The notes: generated by a model from the sequence alone, not told the origin. DNA of 64,000 bases from an uncultured Anaeroplasmataceae bacterium (GCA_947629825.1 CANRFF010000003.1:155731-219730); one strand, 5' to 3'. Counted from the first letter of the stretch, positions 41,496 to 50,847 are shown. Made by a program: numbers and translations.

Positions 41496-42124
41496 AAAAC
41501 GGAACAATTCGGATCGTCGATTCTTTGATTACGAGAAAACCGGAATTGGCTTTTTTGAAAGACGATCTGTTGCAGGTGATCGATGAATTGTCATCGATGT
41601 ATCGAAAAGGACACAAATTATTGATTTGCGGAAACGGCGGAAGTGCGGCAGATAGCGATCACATGGTCGGAGAATTGATGAAAAAATTTTGTCTGCCTCG
41701 TCCTTTAAGCAAAGATGTACAAAAAAAATTGGGAACGGAAGAATGGGTCAGTCATTTGGAAACGGCTCTTCCGGCCATCAATCTGGGGGCTCATACGTCG
41801 TTACTCACCGCTGTTTTAAATGATCAAAAACAAGCAGATGTTCATTATGCGCAACAGGTTTTGGGGTATGGTCAAAAAGGCGATATTCTTGTGTGTATCT
41901 CCACTTCCGGCAATTCTTCGGCTTGTGTTCATGCCGCCCAAGTGGCCAAAGCGTTGGGATTGAAAGTTCTTTCTTTGACCGGAAAAAAAGATTCTCATCT
42001 GAGTTCGCTTTCCGATTGGACGATTCGTGCTCCGGAAACGGAAACTTATTTGATTCAGGAAATCCATATTTCGATTTATCATACGTTATGTCTTTCCGTC
42101 GAATACGAAATGTTCGGTGAGTAA
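41492..42124 (+). CDS. gmhA: Sedoheptulose-7-phosphate isomerase (SIS domain)
   Basis: A 210-residue SIS-domain enzyme turning sedoheptulose 7-phosphate into D-glycero-D-manno-heptose 7-phosphate. Motifs: LLICGNGGSAADSDHMVGEL (phosphate loop), LVCISTSGNSSACVHAA and TYLIQEIHISIYHTLC with the active-site Glu/His. It is slightly longer than the 190-residue E. coli enzyme because of an insertion near PLSKDVQKKLGTEEWV. ATG at 41492 follows AAGGAGG and overlaps hddA by four bases. Confidence 0.92.
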   Translation: MKNGTIRIVDSLITRKPELAFLKDDLLQVIDELSSMYRKGHKLLICGNGGSAADSDHMVGELMKKFCLPRPLSKDVQKKLGTEEWVSHLETALPAINLGAHTSLLTAVLNDQKQADVHYAQQVLGYGQKGDILVCISTSGNSSACVHAAQVAKALGLKVLSLTGKKDSHLSSLSDWTIRAPETETYLIQEIHISIYHTLCLSVEYEMFGE

Positions 42125-42125
42125 A

Positions 42126-43277
42126 ATGCAGGCGATCATACTGGCAGGTGGATTCGGCACCCGATTGAAAAGTGTGGTTTCCGATGTTCCCAAACCGATG
42201 GCACCGATTGCGGATCGGCCGTTTCTGGCCTATTTGTTGGATGAACTCGCTTCTCAGGGATTTCGGAAAGTCATTTTGGCAGTCGGCTATAAAAAAGAAC
42301 GAATCGAAGAATATTTCCAACATCAATATCAGGGAATGGAGATTGTTTATTCCGTGGAAACCGAACCTTTGGGAACCGGTGGGTGTGTGTCAAAGGCCAT
42401 GTCCTATGCGGACGATGATTTTGTGTTTGTTTTAAACGGCGATACGATGTTCAGAATCGATTTTGCGGAAATGGCGAAATTGCATCACATCGCCATTGCC
42501 TGCAAGAAGATGAAATCTTTCGATCGGTACGGGGAAGTCAAAATCGATCGGGGAATCGTTCGGTCTTTTTCGGAAAAAAAATATGTCGAAGAAGGATACA
42601 TCAACGGTGGAATTTATTATTTGCCGAAACGAATTTTCAGTAAATATGTTCTGCCCGAAAAATTTTCGCTGGAAAAGGATTTTTTGGAAAAATACATTTC
42701 AAAACTGCAGATTTCGGCGTATTTATCGGAAGATTATTTTATAGATATCGGTATTCCCGAAGACTATGAACGGGCTCAAAGCGAGTTATTGAAAAAGAAG
42801 GCTCTTTTTTTGGATCGGGACGGAATCATCAATGAAGATTACGGACACGTTCATACCGTGGAACAATTTCGATTTACGGATTTCATCTGGGATTTATGCC
42901 GGACGTATCTATTGCGCAATTATGAAATTATCGTGATTACCAATCAAGCGGGAATCGGAAAAGGACTCTATTCATTACAGGACTTTTTGAAAGTCAACCG
43001 TTATATGCTTCAGCAATTTTCCGACCGTGGAATTCCGATTGCGGATGTTTATTATTGTCCGCACGATCCTTCCGAACATTGTCATTGTCGCAAGCCGGAA
43101 CCCGGACTTTTTTTGAAGGCGATTTCCGAACATGATTTATTGCCGGAGGACTGTGTGGCCATCGGAGATAAAATGACGGATTTACAGGCGGCACATCGGG
43201 CGGGAATTCACAAACTTTATTTCAAGCAGGGAAACTATCCGGAAGAGCCGGTGGATTTTTCGTATCGGAAAATATAA
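42126..43277 (+). CDS. Fused heptose-1-phosphate guanylyltransferase (HddC) and 1,7-bisphosphate phosphatase (GmhB)
   Basis: A 383-residue two-domain protein. Residues 1-220 are a nucleotidyltransferase (AIILAGGFGTRLKSVV, FVLNGDTMF, FIDIGIPEDYERAQ) of the HddC type, forming GDP-D-glycero-alpha-D-manno-heptose. Residues about 224-383 are a HAD phosphatase (LFLDRDGIINED, ITNQAGIGKG, CHCRKPEPGL, AIGDKMTDLQAAHRAG) of the GmhB type with the zinc-binding Cys/His loop CPHDPSEHCHCRKP. The two enzymes are separate in Aneurinibacillus, where the pathway was worked out. ATG at 42126 is five bases from GGTGA; GTG at 42117 is an alternative. Confidence 0.9.
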   Translation: MQAIILAGGFGTRLKSVVSDVPKPMAPIADRPFLAYLLDELASQGFRKVILAVGYKKERIEEYFQHQYQGMEIVYSVETEPLGTGGCVSKAMSYADDDFVFVLNGDTMFRIDFAEMAKLHHIAIACKKMKSFDRYGEVKIDRGIVRSFSEKKYVEEGYINGGIYYLPKRIFSKYVLPEKFSLEKDFLEKYISKLQISAYLSEDYFIDIGIPEDYERAQSELLKKKALFLDRDGIINEDYGHVHTVEQFRFTDFIWDLCRTYLLRNYEIIVITNQAGIGKGLYSLQDFLKVNRYMLQQFSDRGIPIADVYYCPHDPSEHCHCRKPEPGLFLKAISEHDLLPEDCVAIGDKMTDLQAAHRAGIHKLYFKQGNYPEEPVDFSYRKI

Positions 43278-43285
43278 AGATGCAC

Positions 43286-43319
43286 AAAAACACTTCATTG
43301 ATCGAATGTGTTTTTTTGT
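43286..43319 (+). terminator. Terminator after the heptose genes
   Basis: Stem AAAAACACTTC / GAATGTGTTTTT with one bulged T and a seven-base loop, running straight into TTTTTTTG. Confidence 0.7.
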
Positions 43320-43385
43320 TTGTCTTGAAAAGTATGTAAGAAAAGAAAAAACGTATCCTAATAAATGAGGCGTCTTTTTTAAAAT

Positions 43386-43414
43386 TTGACGTGATAAGAT
43401 TAAAATGGTATAAT
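43386..43414 (+). promoter_or_regulatory. Promoter of the ABC exporter unit
   Basis: TTGACG (43386-43391), 17-base spacer, TATAAT (43409-43414) with TG one base before the -10. One of the strongest-looking promoters in the window; the 35-base leader contains no other feature. Confidence 0.85.
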
Positions 43415-43449
43415 ATTTAATAAAATTATTTTAAGGGAAAACGAGAAAA

Positions 43450-44262
43450 ATGAAAAAAACTTTTCAATTTGTCTGTATGAAAATTCAACATTTCTTTCAT
43501 CATTTGGCAACTATTTTTCGTTTTGCCTTAAATGACTTGAAAAAACGATATGCGGGATCTCTGGGAGGTTTTTTATGGGCCTATGTACAACCATTGGTAA
43601 CGATTTTGGTTTTTTATTTTGTGTTTGAATTGGGTTTTAAGAATCCGCCGGTCGAAGGAATTCCGTTTATTTTATGGTTGGTGCCGGCATATATCGCATG
43701 GACGTATGCGAATGACGCCGTTTCTCAGTCGAGCAATGTTCTTTACGAATATAGTTATTTGGTGAAAAAAGTCAAATTCAAGATTCATATTTTACCGACA
43801 ATCAAAGTGGCGGTAGCCTTGATTATTCATACGTTTTTCATCGTTTTCGCTTTTGTGCTTTATGCGGCGTATCGTCAGCCGTTTCACATCATGTGGTTTC
43901 AGGTATTCTATTATACGTTTGCGTTGACGATGTTGTTGGTGGGGATTTCGTGGTTGGTGTCCTCGTTGTCGGTTTTTTGGAAAGATGTCGCTCAGATCGT
44001 GAATGTTATTTTGCAGATCGGATTCTGGATGGCTCCGGTATTTTGGGATCCGGATACATTGAATCCCAAAGCGGTTTTCATTTTGAAATTCAATCCGTTT
44101 TTCTATATTATTCAGGGATATCGGGAATGTTTTATCGGAAACATAGGTTTTTGGGAACATTGTTATCAAAGCATTTATTTCTGGTGTTTTACGGTTATCT
44201 TGTTTGCGGTTGGAGCCATTGTGTTCAAAAAACTCAGCAAGCACTACCCGGATCTGTTATAA
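43450..44262 (+). CDS. wzm: ABC-2 polysaccharide export permease (Wzm/TagG type)
   Basis: A 270-residue permease with six membrane helices that moves a completed lipid-linked glycan through the membrane. It begins with a cytoplasmic amphipathic segment, then RYAGSLGGFLWAYVQPLVTI, the conserved ABC-2 pattern, and VVSSLSVFWKDV (residue 171 onwards) typical of TagG/Wzm. The partner ATPase gene starts nine bases after its stop. Substrate type (teichoic acid or O-antigen-like chain) is not given by the permease itself. Confidence 0.9.
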   Translation: MKKTFQFVCMKIQHFFHHLATIFRFALNDLKKRYAGSLGGFLWAYVQPLVTILVFYFVFELGFKNPPVEGIPFILWLVPAYIAWTYANDAVSQSSNVLYEYSYLVKKVKFKIHILPTIKVAVALIIHTFFIVFAFVLYAAYRQPFHIMWFQVFYYTFALTMLLVGISWLVSSLSVFWKDVAQIVNVILQIGFWMAPVFWDPDTLNPKAVFILKFNPFFYIIQGYRECFIGNIGFWEHCYQSIYFWCFTVILFAVGAIVFKKLSKHYPDLL

Positions 44263-44271
44263 GGAGGGCTT

Positions 44272-45531
44272 ATGAAAGAGGCAATTCGAGTAACGAATGT
44301 AACGAAATCGTATAACTTATACAATAAACCCATCGATCGTTTGAAAGAATCTTTGAGTATTTTCCGCCATAAATCGTATCATCACGATTTCAAAGCGCTC
44401 AACAATCTGAGTTTTGAAGTTGAAAAAGGCGAATGTTTCGGAATCATCGGCACGAACGGAAGCGGAAAATCCACCATATTGAAAATGATTACCGGCGTAT
44501 TGACTCCGACTTCCGGAAAGATCGAAGTCGACGGCAAAATTTCCGCACTGTTGGAATTGGGAGCCGGGTTTAATATGGAATATACCGGGATCGAAAATAT
44601 TTATATGAACGGAATGGTTCTGGGGTATAAAAAAGACGAAGTGGAAAAAATGATTCCGCTGATTGAAAAATTTGCGGATATCGGCGATTTTATTTATCAA
44701 CCGGTCAAAGTTTATTCTTCCGGAATGTTTGCCCGTTTGGCTTTTGCGGTGGCAATTCATGTTCAACCGGATATTCTGATCGTGGACGAGGCGCTTTCCG
44801 TCGGAGATATTTTTTTCCAGGCGAAATGTTATAAAAAGTTCGAAGAGTTTAAACAACTGGGAAAAACGATTCTTTTTGTCACGCACGATATGACCAGCGT
44901 ATTGAAATATTGCGATCGTGTTATGCTATTGAATAAGGGAGATTTCATCAGTTGCGGAAAACCGAAAGATGTCATCAATATCTATAAGAAAATTTTGGCG
45001 AATTCTTATCATCCCGAATTGAAAAAGAAAGTTTCCCGTAAGGTCAAATCGAATTTATGGAAATCTCGGTTGGCGTTGAATCCGAATCCGCAAATTTACG
45101 GAAACGGAGCGGCGGAAATCGTCGATTTCGGTATTTTCGATGATTCGGGAGAATTGACCAATTCCATTTATCAGGATACGATGATCAACATCAAAATGCA
45201 GGTTCGGTTCAACGAAACGACCTTTCATCCGATTTTCGCATGGAAATTAAAGACCGATAAAGGGATGGAAGTCATCGGGACCAATACGCTATATGAAGAA
45301 ATCGATTTGGAAAAAGTAGATGCCGGTTCGCTTTATGTCGTTACTTTTCATTTCGAACTTCCGTTGGTGGCCAATCAATACCTTTTGGATCTGGGAGTGA
45401 CCCGGTATGAAGGAGACGATTTGATTGTTTTGTGCCGGAATCATGAAATTACGACGATTGACGTATTGACCGATAAGAGAAGTGTTGGATTGGTCAATCC
45501 TCATTGTACCATTGAAATAGAAAAGGAGTGA
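44272..45531 (+). CDS. wzt: ABC exporter ATPase with C-terminal glycan-binding domain (Wzt type)
   Basis: A 419-residue protein. Residues 1-240 form the ATPase: Walker A GTNGSGKST, signature YSSGMFARLAFAVA, Walker B ILIVDEAL and the H-loop FVTHD. Residues 260-410 are an extra beta-sandwich like the Wzt C-terminal domain that recognises the chain end before export. With the permease it forms a Wzm-Wzt exporter, implying that chain termination (often methylation) licenses export. A methyltransferase gene follows directly. Start follows AAGGAGGG. Confidence 0.92.
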   Translation: MKEAIRVTNVTKSYNLYNKPIDRLKESLSIFRHKSYHHDFKALNNLSFEVEKGECFGIIGTNGSGKSTILKMITGVLTPTSGKIEVDGKISALLELGAGFNMEYTGIENIYMNGMVLGYKKDEVEKMIPLIEKFADIGDFIYQPVKVYSSGMFARLAFAVAIHVQPDILIVDEALSVGDIFFQAKCYKKFEEFKQLGKTILFVTHDMTSVLKYCDRVMLLNKGDFISCGKPKDVINIYKKILANSYHPELKKKVSRKVKSNLWKSRLALNPNPQIYGNGAAEIVDFGIFDDSGELTNSIYQDTMINIKMQVRFNETTFHPIFAWKLKTDKGMEVIGTNTLYEEIDLEKVDAGSLYVVTFHFELPLVANQYLLDLGVTRYEGDDLIVLCRNHEITTIDVLTDKRSVGLVNPHCTIEIEKE

Positions 45532-45536
45532 AGAAG

Positions 45537-46364
45537 ATGATACTTCATTTGTCGCAGAAGAATTTACCGTCTGAACCTTCGGCATTGTCCGATTGGGTTT
45601 TCGGAAAGACAATGAAAGATTTACAGGATCATCCGGATTTTTCCAATCCTTTTCAGTTGGAATTTTGTAAAGAAAAAACCAATATTTTAAATTGTTGTGA
45701 TTTTCATGCGGAGGATCAGGTTTTGGAAATTTTTTCGCAATATGGAGTTTTGACTTCTGCGATTTCACCGCAAGTAAAACATATCGACAGTATAGAACCC
45801 TCGTCGGAAGCCTGTCATATCCAGTCGATATTGAATTCCGATTTAAAAAACGTGGATCTCTACGATGTGGGGATTTTGGACTTTCAACCTTCCCGGAAAT
45901 ACGATCATATTTTTTTGATTGGGAATTTCGAACGATGTCTGTCGTTATTTGAAGATGCGGAACATCTGTTCCTTTACTTGAAAAAAATGCTTCGTCCCGG
46001 CGGGAAATTATGGATTGCCTATCACAATCCGTATGCCATTCGTTATTTTGCCGGAGAAAGAAGCGAAAAAAACTATTTTGCCACGATCGAACAACCGGCG
46101 GAATTATCCGCTTCGGCCATAAAGACAAAAATTCAAAATGCCGGATTTCAAAGTACGTTTTATTATCCGTTGCCGGATTATGAATTTTCCACGGTCGTTT
46201 ATTCGGAAAACTATTTACCCAAATACGGGGAATTGGCAAATATCCGCCGGAATTTACGTTTTCCCCGGTATGTTTTGTTCAATGAAGAAAAAGCGTTGAA
46301 CGAAGCCATCAAAAATCATCATTTTGAAACTTTTACCAATTCTTATCTGATTTTATGTGAGTGA
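45537..46364 (+). CDS. Class I SAM-dependent methyltransferase
   Basis: A 275-residue protein with the Rossmann-type pattern of class I methyltransferases: a glycine-poor motif I region (ILNCCDFHAEDQVLEIFSQ), an acidic motif II (IDSIEPSSEA) and a post-I FILIGNFE-like strand, then LRPGGKLWIAYHNP, a classic post-motif. No signal peptide. ATG at 45537 follows AAAGGAG at eight-base spacing; the GTG at 45528 is rejected. Given the Wzt domain next door, methylation of a sugar at the chain end is an attractive but unproved role. Confidence 0.7.
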   Translation: MILHLSQKNLPSEPSALSDWVFGKTMKDLQDHPDFSNPFQLEFCKEKTNILNCCDFHAEDQVLEIFSQYGVLTSAISPQVKHIDSIEPSSEACHIQSILNSDLKNVDLYDVGILDFQPSRKYDHIFLIGNFERCLSLFEDAEHLFLYLKKMLRPGGKLWIAYHNPYAIRYFAGERSEKNYFATIEQPAELSASAIKTKIQNAGFQSTFYYPLPDYEFSTVVYSENYLPKYGELANIRRNLRFPRYVLFNEEKALNEAIKNHHFETFTNSYLILCE

Positions 46365-46398
46365 AAGGAGCGTTTCGCATCTTGCGAAAGAGTTTGTT

Positions 46399-49300
46399 AT
46401 GAAAATTGTTTTTTCAAAAGTTACTTCCAACCGAAAAAAAGAATTTCAAATTGTTACCGACATCTTTCAGGATCAAGATGCTCTTTTTGTATGGAAAAAA
46501 GGTGTGGAAAATCCGGATCATATTTTAAAGATGATTTCAAACGCTCAAAAATTTGCTGAAATTTTTCCTGGACAAGTGCTTTTACCGAAACCCTATCGTA
46601 ACGGGATTCTCTATCCTTATGCGGAAGGGATTTCTTTGGAAGAATACGCCTGTACCGGACATTTGAAAGAAGCCGTTCAAATCTATTTGTCTTTTCTGGA
46701 TTCACCCGAGTATCAAAACATCTTTGAGCCGGATTTGTCGTTTGAACGGTTTTTTCATTTGAAATGTCCTTCCTGTTCGGGAGTAAAAACAGCCAATTTC
46801 GATTTTATTTTCGCCAATATCATCAAAACGTCTTCGAAAGTCCTGATTCTCGATACCGAATGGATCTTCGATTTTGCGGTTCCGAGAGATTTTATTGCCT
46901 ATCGTGCAGCGGTGGAATTATGTAAAACCGGTTGTTTTTCTTTGTCGGAAATTCTTCCGATGTTGAAAATCGAATTACCGATTTCGCTTTTGGAACAAAT
47001 GAACCGGTGTTTTTATCAATATGTTCATGCCGATCAGACGATCGATTGTTTTACGAAAGAACAACACTATATTTTTTCGGCGTTGGAAGATGCCGAAATC
47101 GAAAGAAATCGGTTGAATCTTCGAATCGAGGAGTTGGGAAATTGGGGAAAATCCTTAAATGAACAAATCGCTTTGAAAGATGAACGGATTGTCGCAATGG
47201 AAGAGGTTCGAAAATCTCAGGAAGAAGTGATTCATCGTCAAGAAGAAGTGATTCATCGTCAAGACGTTCAGATTGAAACCCTTGGCAATGAAAATCGGCA
47301 AATCCGTTCGGAAATCGAACAGATCAAATCTTCGACCACATATCGATGGTCCTTGAAATATTTCAAAGTGAGAGATTTTTTTCTTCCGAAAGGCTCCAAA
47401 AGACGTCTCTTGGTAAAAATTTCTTTCAAAGCACTTCGTCATCCGATTTGGTTTTTCCGTCATTTGACATTCAAGAATCTGAAGAAGTTTTTCAAATATT
47501 CCAAAAGCGAAGGAGCCGAACGTGTTTTGGAGCGGGTGGATATTTATCAGGAAAACAATCAGGATAAAACCAACGAGTTGAAATTGGATTTATATCCGAT
47601 GGAACCCCGAAAACAATATCCTGAGTTGGTTTTTCCGCAGACGGAAGACCCGCTGGTAAGTATTATCATTCCGGTATACAATCAATTTTCATATACATAC
47701 GGATGTTTGGAATCTATTTTGCATAACACCGGAAATATTTCTTATGAAATCATCATCGGCGACGATTGTTCGACCGACGAAACCGTTCATATTCAAAAAT
47801 ACGTAAAGAATATTCAAGTTCATCGGAATCGGGAAAATACGCGGTTTTTGTTGAATTGCAAACGTGCCGTTTCTTTGGCGCGCGGAAAATATTTGTGTTT
47901 TTTGAATAATGATACCAATGTGCAACCAAAGTGGTTGGATTCTTTGTTGGAAACCATCGAATCGTCGAAGAAAGTCGGGATGGTCGGTTCGAAATTGATA
48001 TATCCGAACGGACGCCTGCAGGAAGCCGGAGGAATTTTGTGGAAAGACGGTTCCGCTTGGAATTTCGGAAATAAAATGGACCCCGAAGCGTCGGAATATC
48101 AATATCGTAAACCAACGGATTACATTTCCGGAGCGTCGATTCTGCTTTCCAAAAAACTCTGGGAAGAAATCGGTGGATTTGACGAGCGGTTTTGTCCGGC
48201 ATACTGCGAAGATTCCGATTTGGCTTTTGCGGTTCGGGAAAACGGCTTTGAAGTGATTTATGATCCGTTTTCGGTTGTCGTGCATTACGAAGGAATTTCC
48301 AATGGGACGGATCTCAAACAGGGTGTCAAGAAATATCAAGTCGAAAATTCCAAAAAATTTTCGGAAAAATGGAAAGAAGTTTTAAAGAATCATTATCCGA
48401 ACGGAGAACATCCTTTTATTGCCAGAGAAAGAGGATATCATCGAAAATATTTGTTGATGATTGATCACTATGTTCCTCAATTTGATAAAGATGCGGGGAG
48501 TCGTACCGTATACAACTATTTGAAAATGTTTGTCGATTTGGGATATTGCGTGAAATTTATCGGCGAGAATTTTTATCGTCAGGAACCGTATACGAGCGTC
48601 CTTCAAAAATTGGGGATTGAAGTTTTATACGGACCTTATTATGCGTCTCATTGGAAAGAATGGCTCAAAATCAATGGCTCTTATTTCGATATGGTCTTTC
48701 TGAATCGTCCGCATATCACTTTGGAATTTTTGAACGAAGTAAACAAATTTTGTCCGAATGCCCTTAAAATTTATTACGGTCATGATTTGCATTATGTGAG
48801 AATCGAGCGGGAATACGAACTCAAAAAAGATCCGTCTTTGCTGGAAGAAGCACGTCAATGGAAAGAAAAAGAATTTAAAATTTTCAATCAGGTGGATTTG
48901 ATATATTATCCTTCTTTGGTCGAACAGCAGATTCTTTTGAAAGAAAATGCCGGGTGGAATGTGAAAGTCCTGCAGCCGTATTGTTATGAACCGATGCCGT
49001 ATCGGGAATATGAACCGGAACAAAGAAACGGAATTTTGTTTGTCGGAGGTTTCAGGCATTCTCCGAATTTCGATGGGATTATGTGGTTTATTCATTCCGT
49101 GTTTCCGAAAGTACTGAAAGAAATTCCGGATATGAAATTGTATATTGCCGGATCTTATCCGCCTCAGGAATTGCTCGACTGTCAAAACGAAAATATCATT
49201 GTCCGTGGATTTGTTTCGGATGAGGAGCTTCTGAATCTTTATCAACGGGTTCGTTTGGTTGTGGTTCCTTTGCGATACGGAGCGGGAATCAAAGGAAAAG

Positions 49301-49548
49301 TCATTGAAGCAATGGCGATGAATGTTCCGGTGATTACGACTTCTTGCGGAGCCGAAGGAATTTCCACCGATGCGATATTTATCGATGACGAGATGAACCA
49401 TTTGGTAAAATATTATCGACAATGGGATGAACTGAAAAAAAATTCCAAACGGGAATATGAATATATTATGGAACAGTATACAACCGAATCGGCCCGAAGA
49501 AAGTGGCTTTCGGATATCGATGAGCAGATGAGGAGGAAATCGTCATGA
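46399..49548 (+). CDS. Multi-domain glycosyltransferase (GT2 plus GT4-like), 1049 aa
   Basis: A 1049-residue protein from the ATG at 46399; the GTG at 46357 lacks a ribosome site. Residues 1-235 form an unrecognised N-terminal domain. Residues about 240-315 are a coiled coil including a 7-residue repeat (EEVIHRQ twice) and QIRSEIEQIKSSTTYRWS. At 419 a GT2 domain begins: VSIIIPVYNQFSYTYGCLESI, NNDTNVQPKWL (DxD-like) and YCEDSDLAFAVRENG. Residues about 700-1049 form a second, GT-B type domain with GILFVGGFRHSPNFDG and VPLRYGAGIKGKVIEAMAM. Two transferase activities in one chain suggest synthesis of a repeating unit, with the coiled coil possibly setting chain length, as in WbdA/WbdD systems. 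It overlaps the flippase by four bases. Confidence 0.82.
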   Translation: MKIVFSKVTSNRKKEFQIVTDIFQDQDALFVWKKGVENPDHILKMISNAQKFAEIFPGQVLLPKPYRNGILYPYAEGISLEEYACTGHLKEAVQIYLSFLDSPEYQNIFEPDLSFERFFHLKCPSCSGVKTANFDFIFANIIKTSSKVLILDTEWIFDFAVPRDFIAYRAAVELCKTGCFSLSEILPMLKIELPISLLEQMNRCFYQYVHADQTIDCFTKEQHYIFSALEDAEIERNRLNLRIEELGNWGKSLNEQIALKDERIVAMEEVRKSQEEVIHRQEEVIHRQDVQIETLGNENRQIRSEIEQIKSSTTYRWSLKYFKVRDFFLPKGSKRRLLVKISFKALRHPIWFFRHLTFKNLKKFFKYSKSEGAERVLERVDIYQENNQDKTNELKLDLYPMEPRKQYPELVFPQTEDPLVSIIIPVYNQFSYTYGCLESILHNTGNISYEIIIGDDCSTDETVHIQKYVKNIQVHRNRENTRFLLNCKRAVSLARGKYLCFLNNDTNVQPKWLDSLLETIESSKKVGMVGSKLIYPNGRLQEAGGILWKDGSAWNFGNKMDPEASEYQYRKPTDYISGASILLSKKLWEEIGGFDERFCPAYCEDSDLAFAVRENGFEVIYDPFSVVVHYEGISNGTDLKQGVKKYQVENSKKFSEKWKEVLKNHYPNGEHPFIARERGYHRKYLLMIDHYVPQFDKDAGSRTVYNYLKMFVDLGYCVKFIGENFYRQEPYTSVLQKLGIEVLYGPYYASHWKEWLKINGSYFDMVFLNRPHITLEFLNEVNKFCPNALKIYYGHDLHYVRIEREYELKKDPSLLEEARQWKEKEFKIFNQVDLIYYPSLVEQQILLKENAGWNVKVLQPYCYEPMPYREYEPEQRNGILFVGGFRHSPNFDGIMWFIHSVFPKVLKEIPDMKLYIAGSYPPQELLDCQNENIIVRGFVSDEELLNLYQRVRLVVVPLRYGAGIKGKVIEAMAMNVPVITTSCGAEGISTDAIFIDDEMNHLVKYYRQWDELKKNSKREYEYIMEQYTTESARRKWLSDIDEQMRRKSS
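47221..47262 (+). repeat. 21-bp direct repeat, two copies
   Basis: Two identical 21-base units in tandem at 47221-47241 and 47242-47262, in frame inside the coiled-coil region of the 1049-aa glycosyltransferase and encoding the same seven residues twice. Exact DNA identity indicates a recent duplication that adds one heptad. Confidence 0.9.
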
Positions 49549-50789
49549 CCAAAAAGCAAAAAATGCAACCGATTTTGAATTTGATGTATAGCGTGATCGG
49601 TCTTGTGTTTTTCAATGGAATCATTCAGTTTGTGCTTTATCCTTATCTGAATCGGCAACTGGGAGAAGAATCGTTTGGAATTGTGTTGACGTTATTGTCG
49701 TTGATTGCGATTGTTTCCGGATCTTTCGGAACCGCAACGAATAATGCCAGAATGGTGAACGTTTTGGAAAAAGAAACGAAAAACGGAGATTACAACACCA
49801 TTTTGTTGATTTTGAATGCGGTGGGATTTGCCGTAGTAACGATCTTTTTGGTCGTTGCCAAAGTGTTTGACTGGACCAACGTGATTTTTATCAATCTTTT
49901 GATGTTCATTACGACATTCCGGTATTATGCCGATGTCGAATATCGGAAAAAATTGAAGTATTTTTCCTTTATGATTTATTATGTTCTCATCGGAATCGGA
50001 TATGTAATCGGAAGATTTTTGTATATGGTTCTTCCTATTTGGCAAGTATCGATGCTGATCGGAGAGGCTTTGGCGTTATTGTTTGTTTTGGTAAAAGGGG
50101 ATATTTTTAAAAAGTTTTTTCAATGTTCCGCTCATCGAAACAGAGTCTGGAGAATCACATGCAGTCTGTTTATCGGAGAATTGATTGCCAATCTGATCCT
50201 TCATTCCGACCGTCTTTTGTTGTTTTATCTGATGGACGGTAATGCGGTTACGGTTTTTTATGCAGCGTCTTTGGTCGGGAAATTGGCGGCGTTGGTTACC
50301 GTTCCCTTAACAGGAGTGATTATGGGATATTTGGCGAGATTTCAAGGGGAATTTCCGAAAAAATATATTTTGATTTATTTGACGGGGATTTTCGTTATGG
50401 GAGCCTTGGGCTTTGTCGTATGTTATTTGATTTCTCCTTTTTTCATTGAAAAGTTATATCCGAATGTATATGATGAGGCAATGAAAATTTTATTGTTTGC
50501 GATCTTGAGCCAAATCGTGTTTTTCTGCAGTAATTTGTTGAATATCCTGATTCTGAAGTTTTATAAATCGATCGTTCAGTTGATTTTCAGTCTGGTTTAT
50601 TTGGCAATTTTCGTAGTGTCGTGTATTCTGGGAATTCATTATGCGGGATTGTTGGGCTTTTCCATCGGCGCATTTATCGGTACGTCTGTAAGGATTCTTC
50701 TTTTGACGGTATTTTTGTTTTTACCGGTATCCAGACTCAAAGTTCCGCAGAATCCGGATCTTGCGCAAATTGAAAATACGGGAGTATAA
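49545..50789 (+). CDS. Wzx-like polysaccharide flippase
   Basis: A 414-residue membrane protein with about 12 helices, of the oligosaccharide flippase (Wzx/PST) type in the MVF superfamily. Characteristic pieces are IGLVFFNGIIQFVLYPYLNRQLGEESFG near the N terminus and a repeated helix pattern in two halves (SLVGKLAALVTVPLTGVIMG). The typical N-terminal arginine-rich stretch is replaced by KKQKMQ. It flips lipid-linked oligosaccharides across the membrane. It overlaps the preceding glycosyltransferase by four bases, with ribosome site GAGGAGG. Note that an ABC exporter is encoded nearby. Confidence 0.85.
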   Translation: MTKKQKMQPILNLMYSVIGLVFFNGIIQFVLYPYLNRQLGEESFGIVLTLLSLIAIVSGSFGTATNNARMVNVLEKETKNGDYNTILLILNAVGFAVVTIFLVVAKVFDWTNVIFINLLMFITTFRYYADVEYRKKLKYFSFMIYYVLIGIGYVIGRFLYMVLPIWQVSMLIGEALALLFVLVKGDIFKKFFQCSAHRNRVWRITCSLFIGELIANLILHSDRLLLFYLMDGNAVTVFYAASLVGKLAALVTVPLTGVIMGYLARFQGEFPKKYILIYLTGIFVMGALGFVVCYLISPFFIEKLYPNVYDEAMKILLFAILSQIVFFCSNLLNILILKFYKSIVQLIFSLVYLAIFVVSCILGIHYAGLLGFSIGAFIGTSVRILLLTVFLFLPVSRLKVPQNPDLAQIENTGV

Positions 50790-50790
50790 T

Positions 50791-50819
50791 TAGACATATC
50801 TGCTTTTTTGTGGTATACT
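50791..50819 (+). promoter_or_regulatory. Promoter of the CDP-glucose pyrophosphorylase gene
   Basis: TAGACA (50791-50796), 17-base spacer, TATACT (50814-50819) with TG one base upstream of the -10. Confidence 0.78.
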
Positions 50820-50847
50820 ATGTTTGAATATGAAATGGAGGATGACG

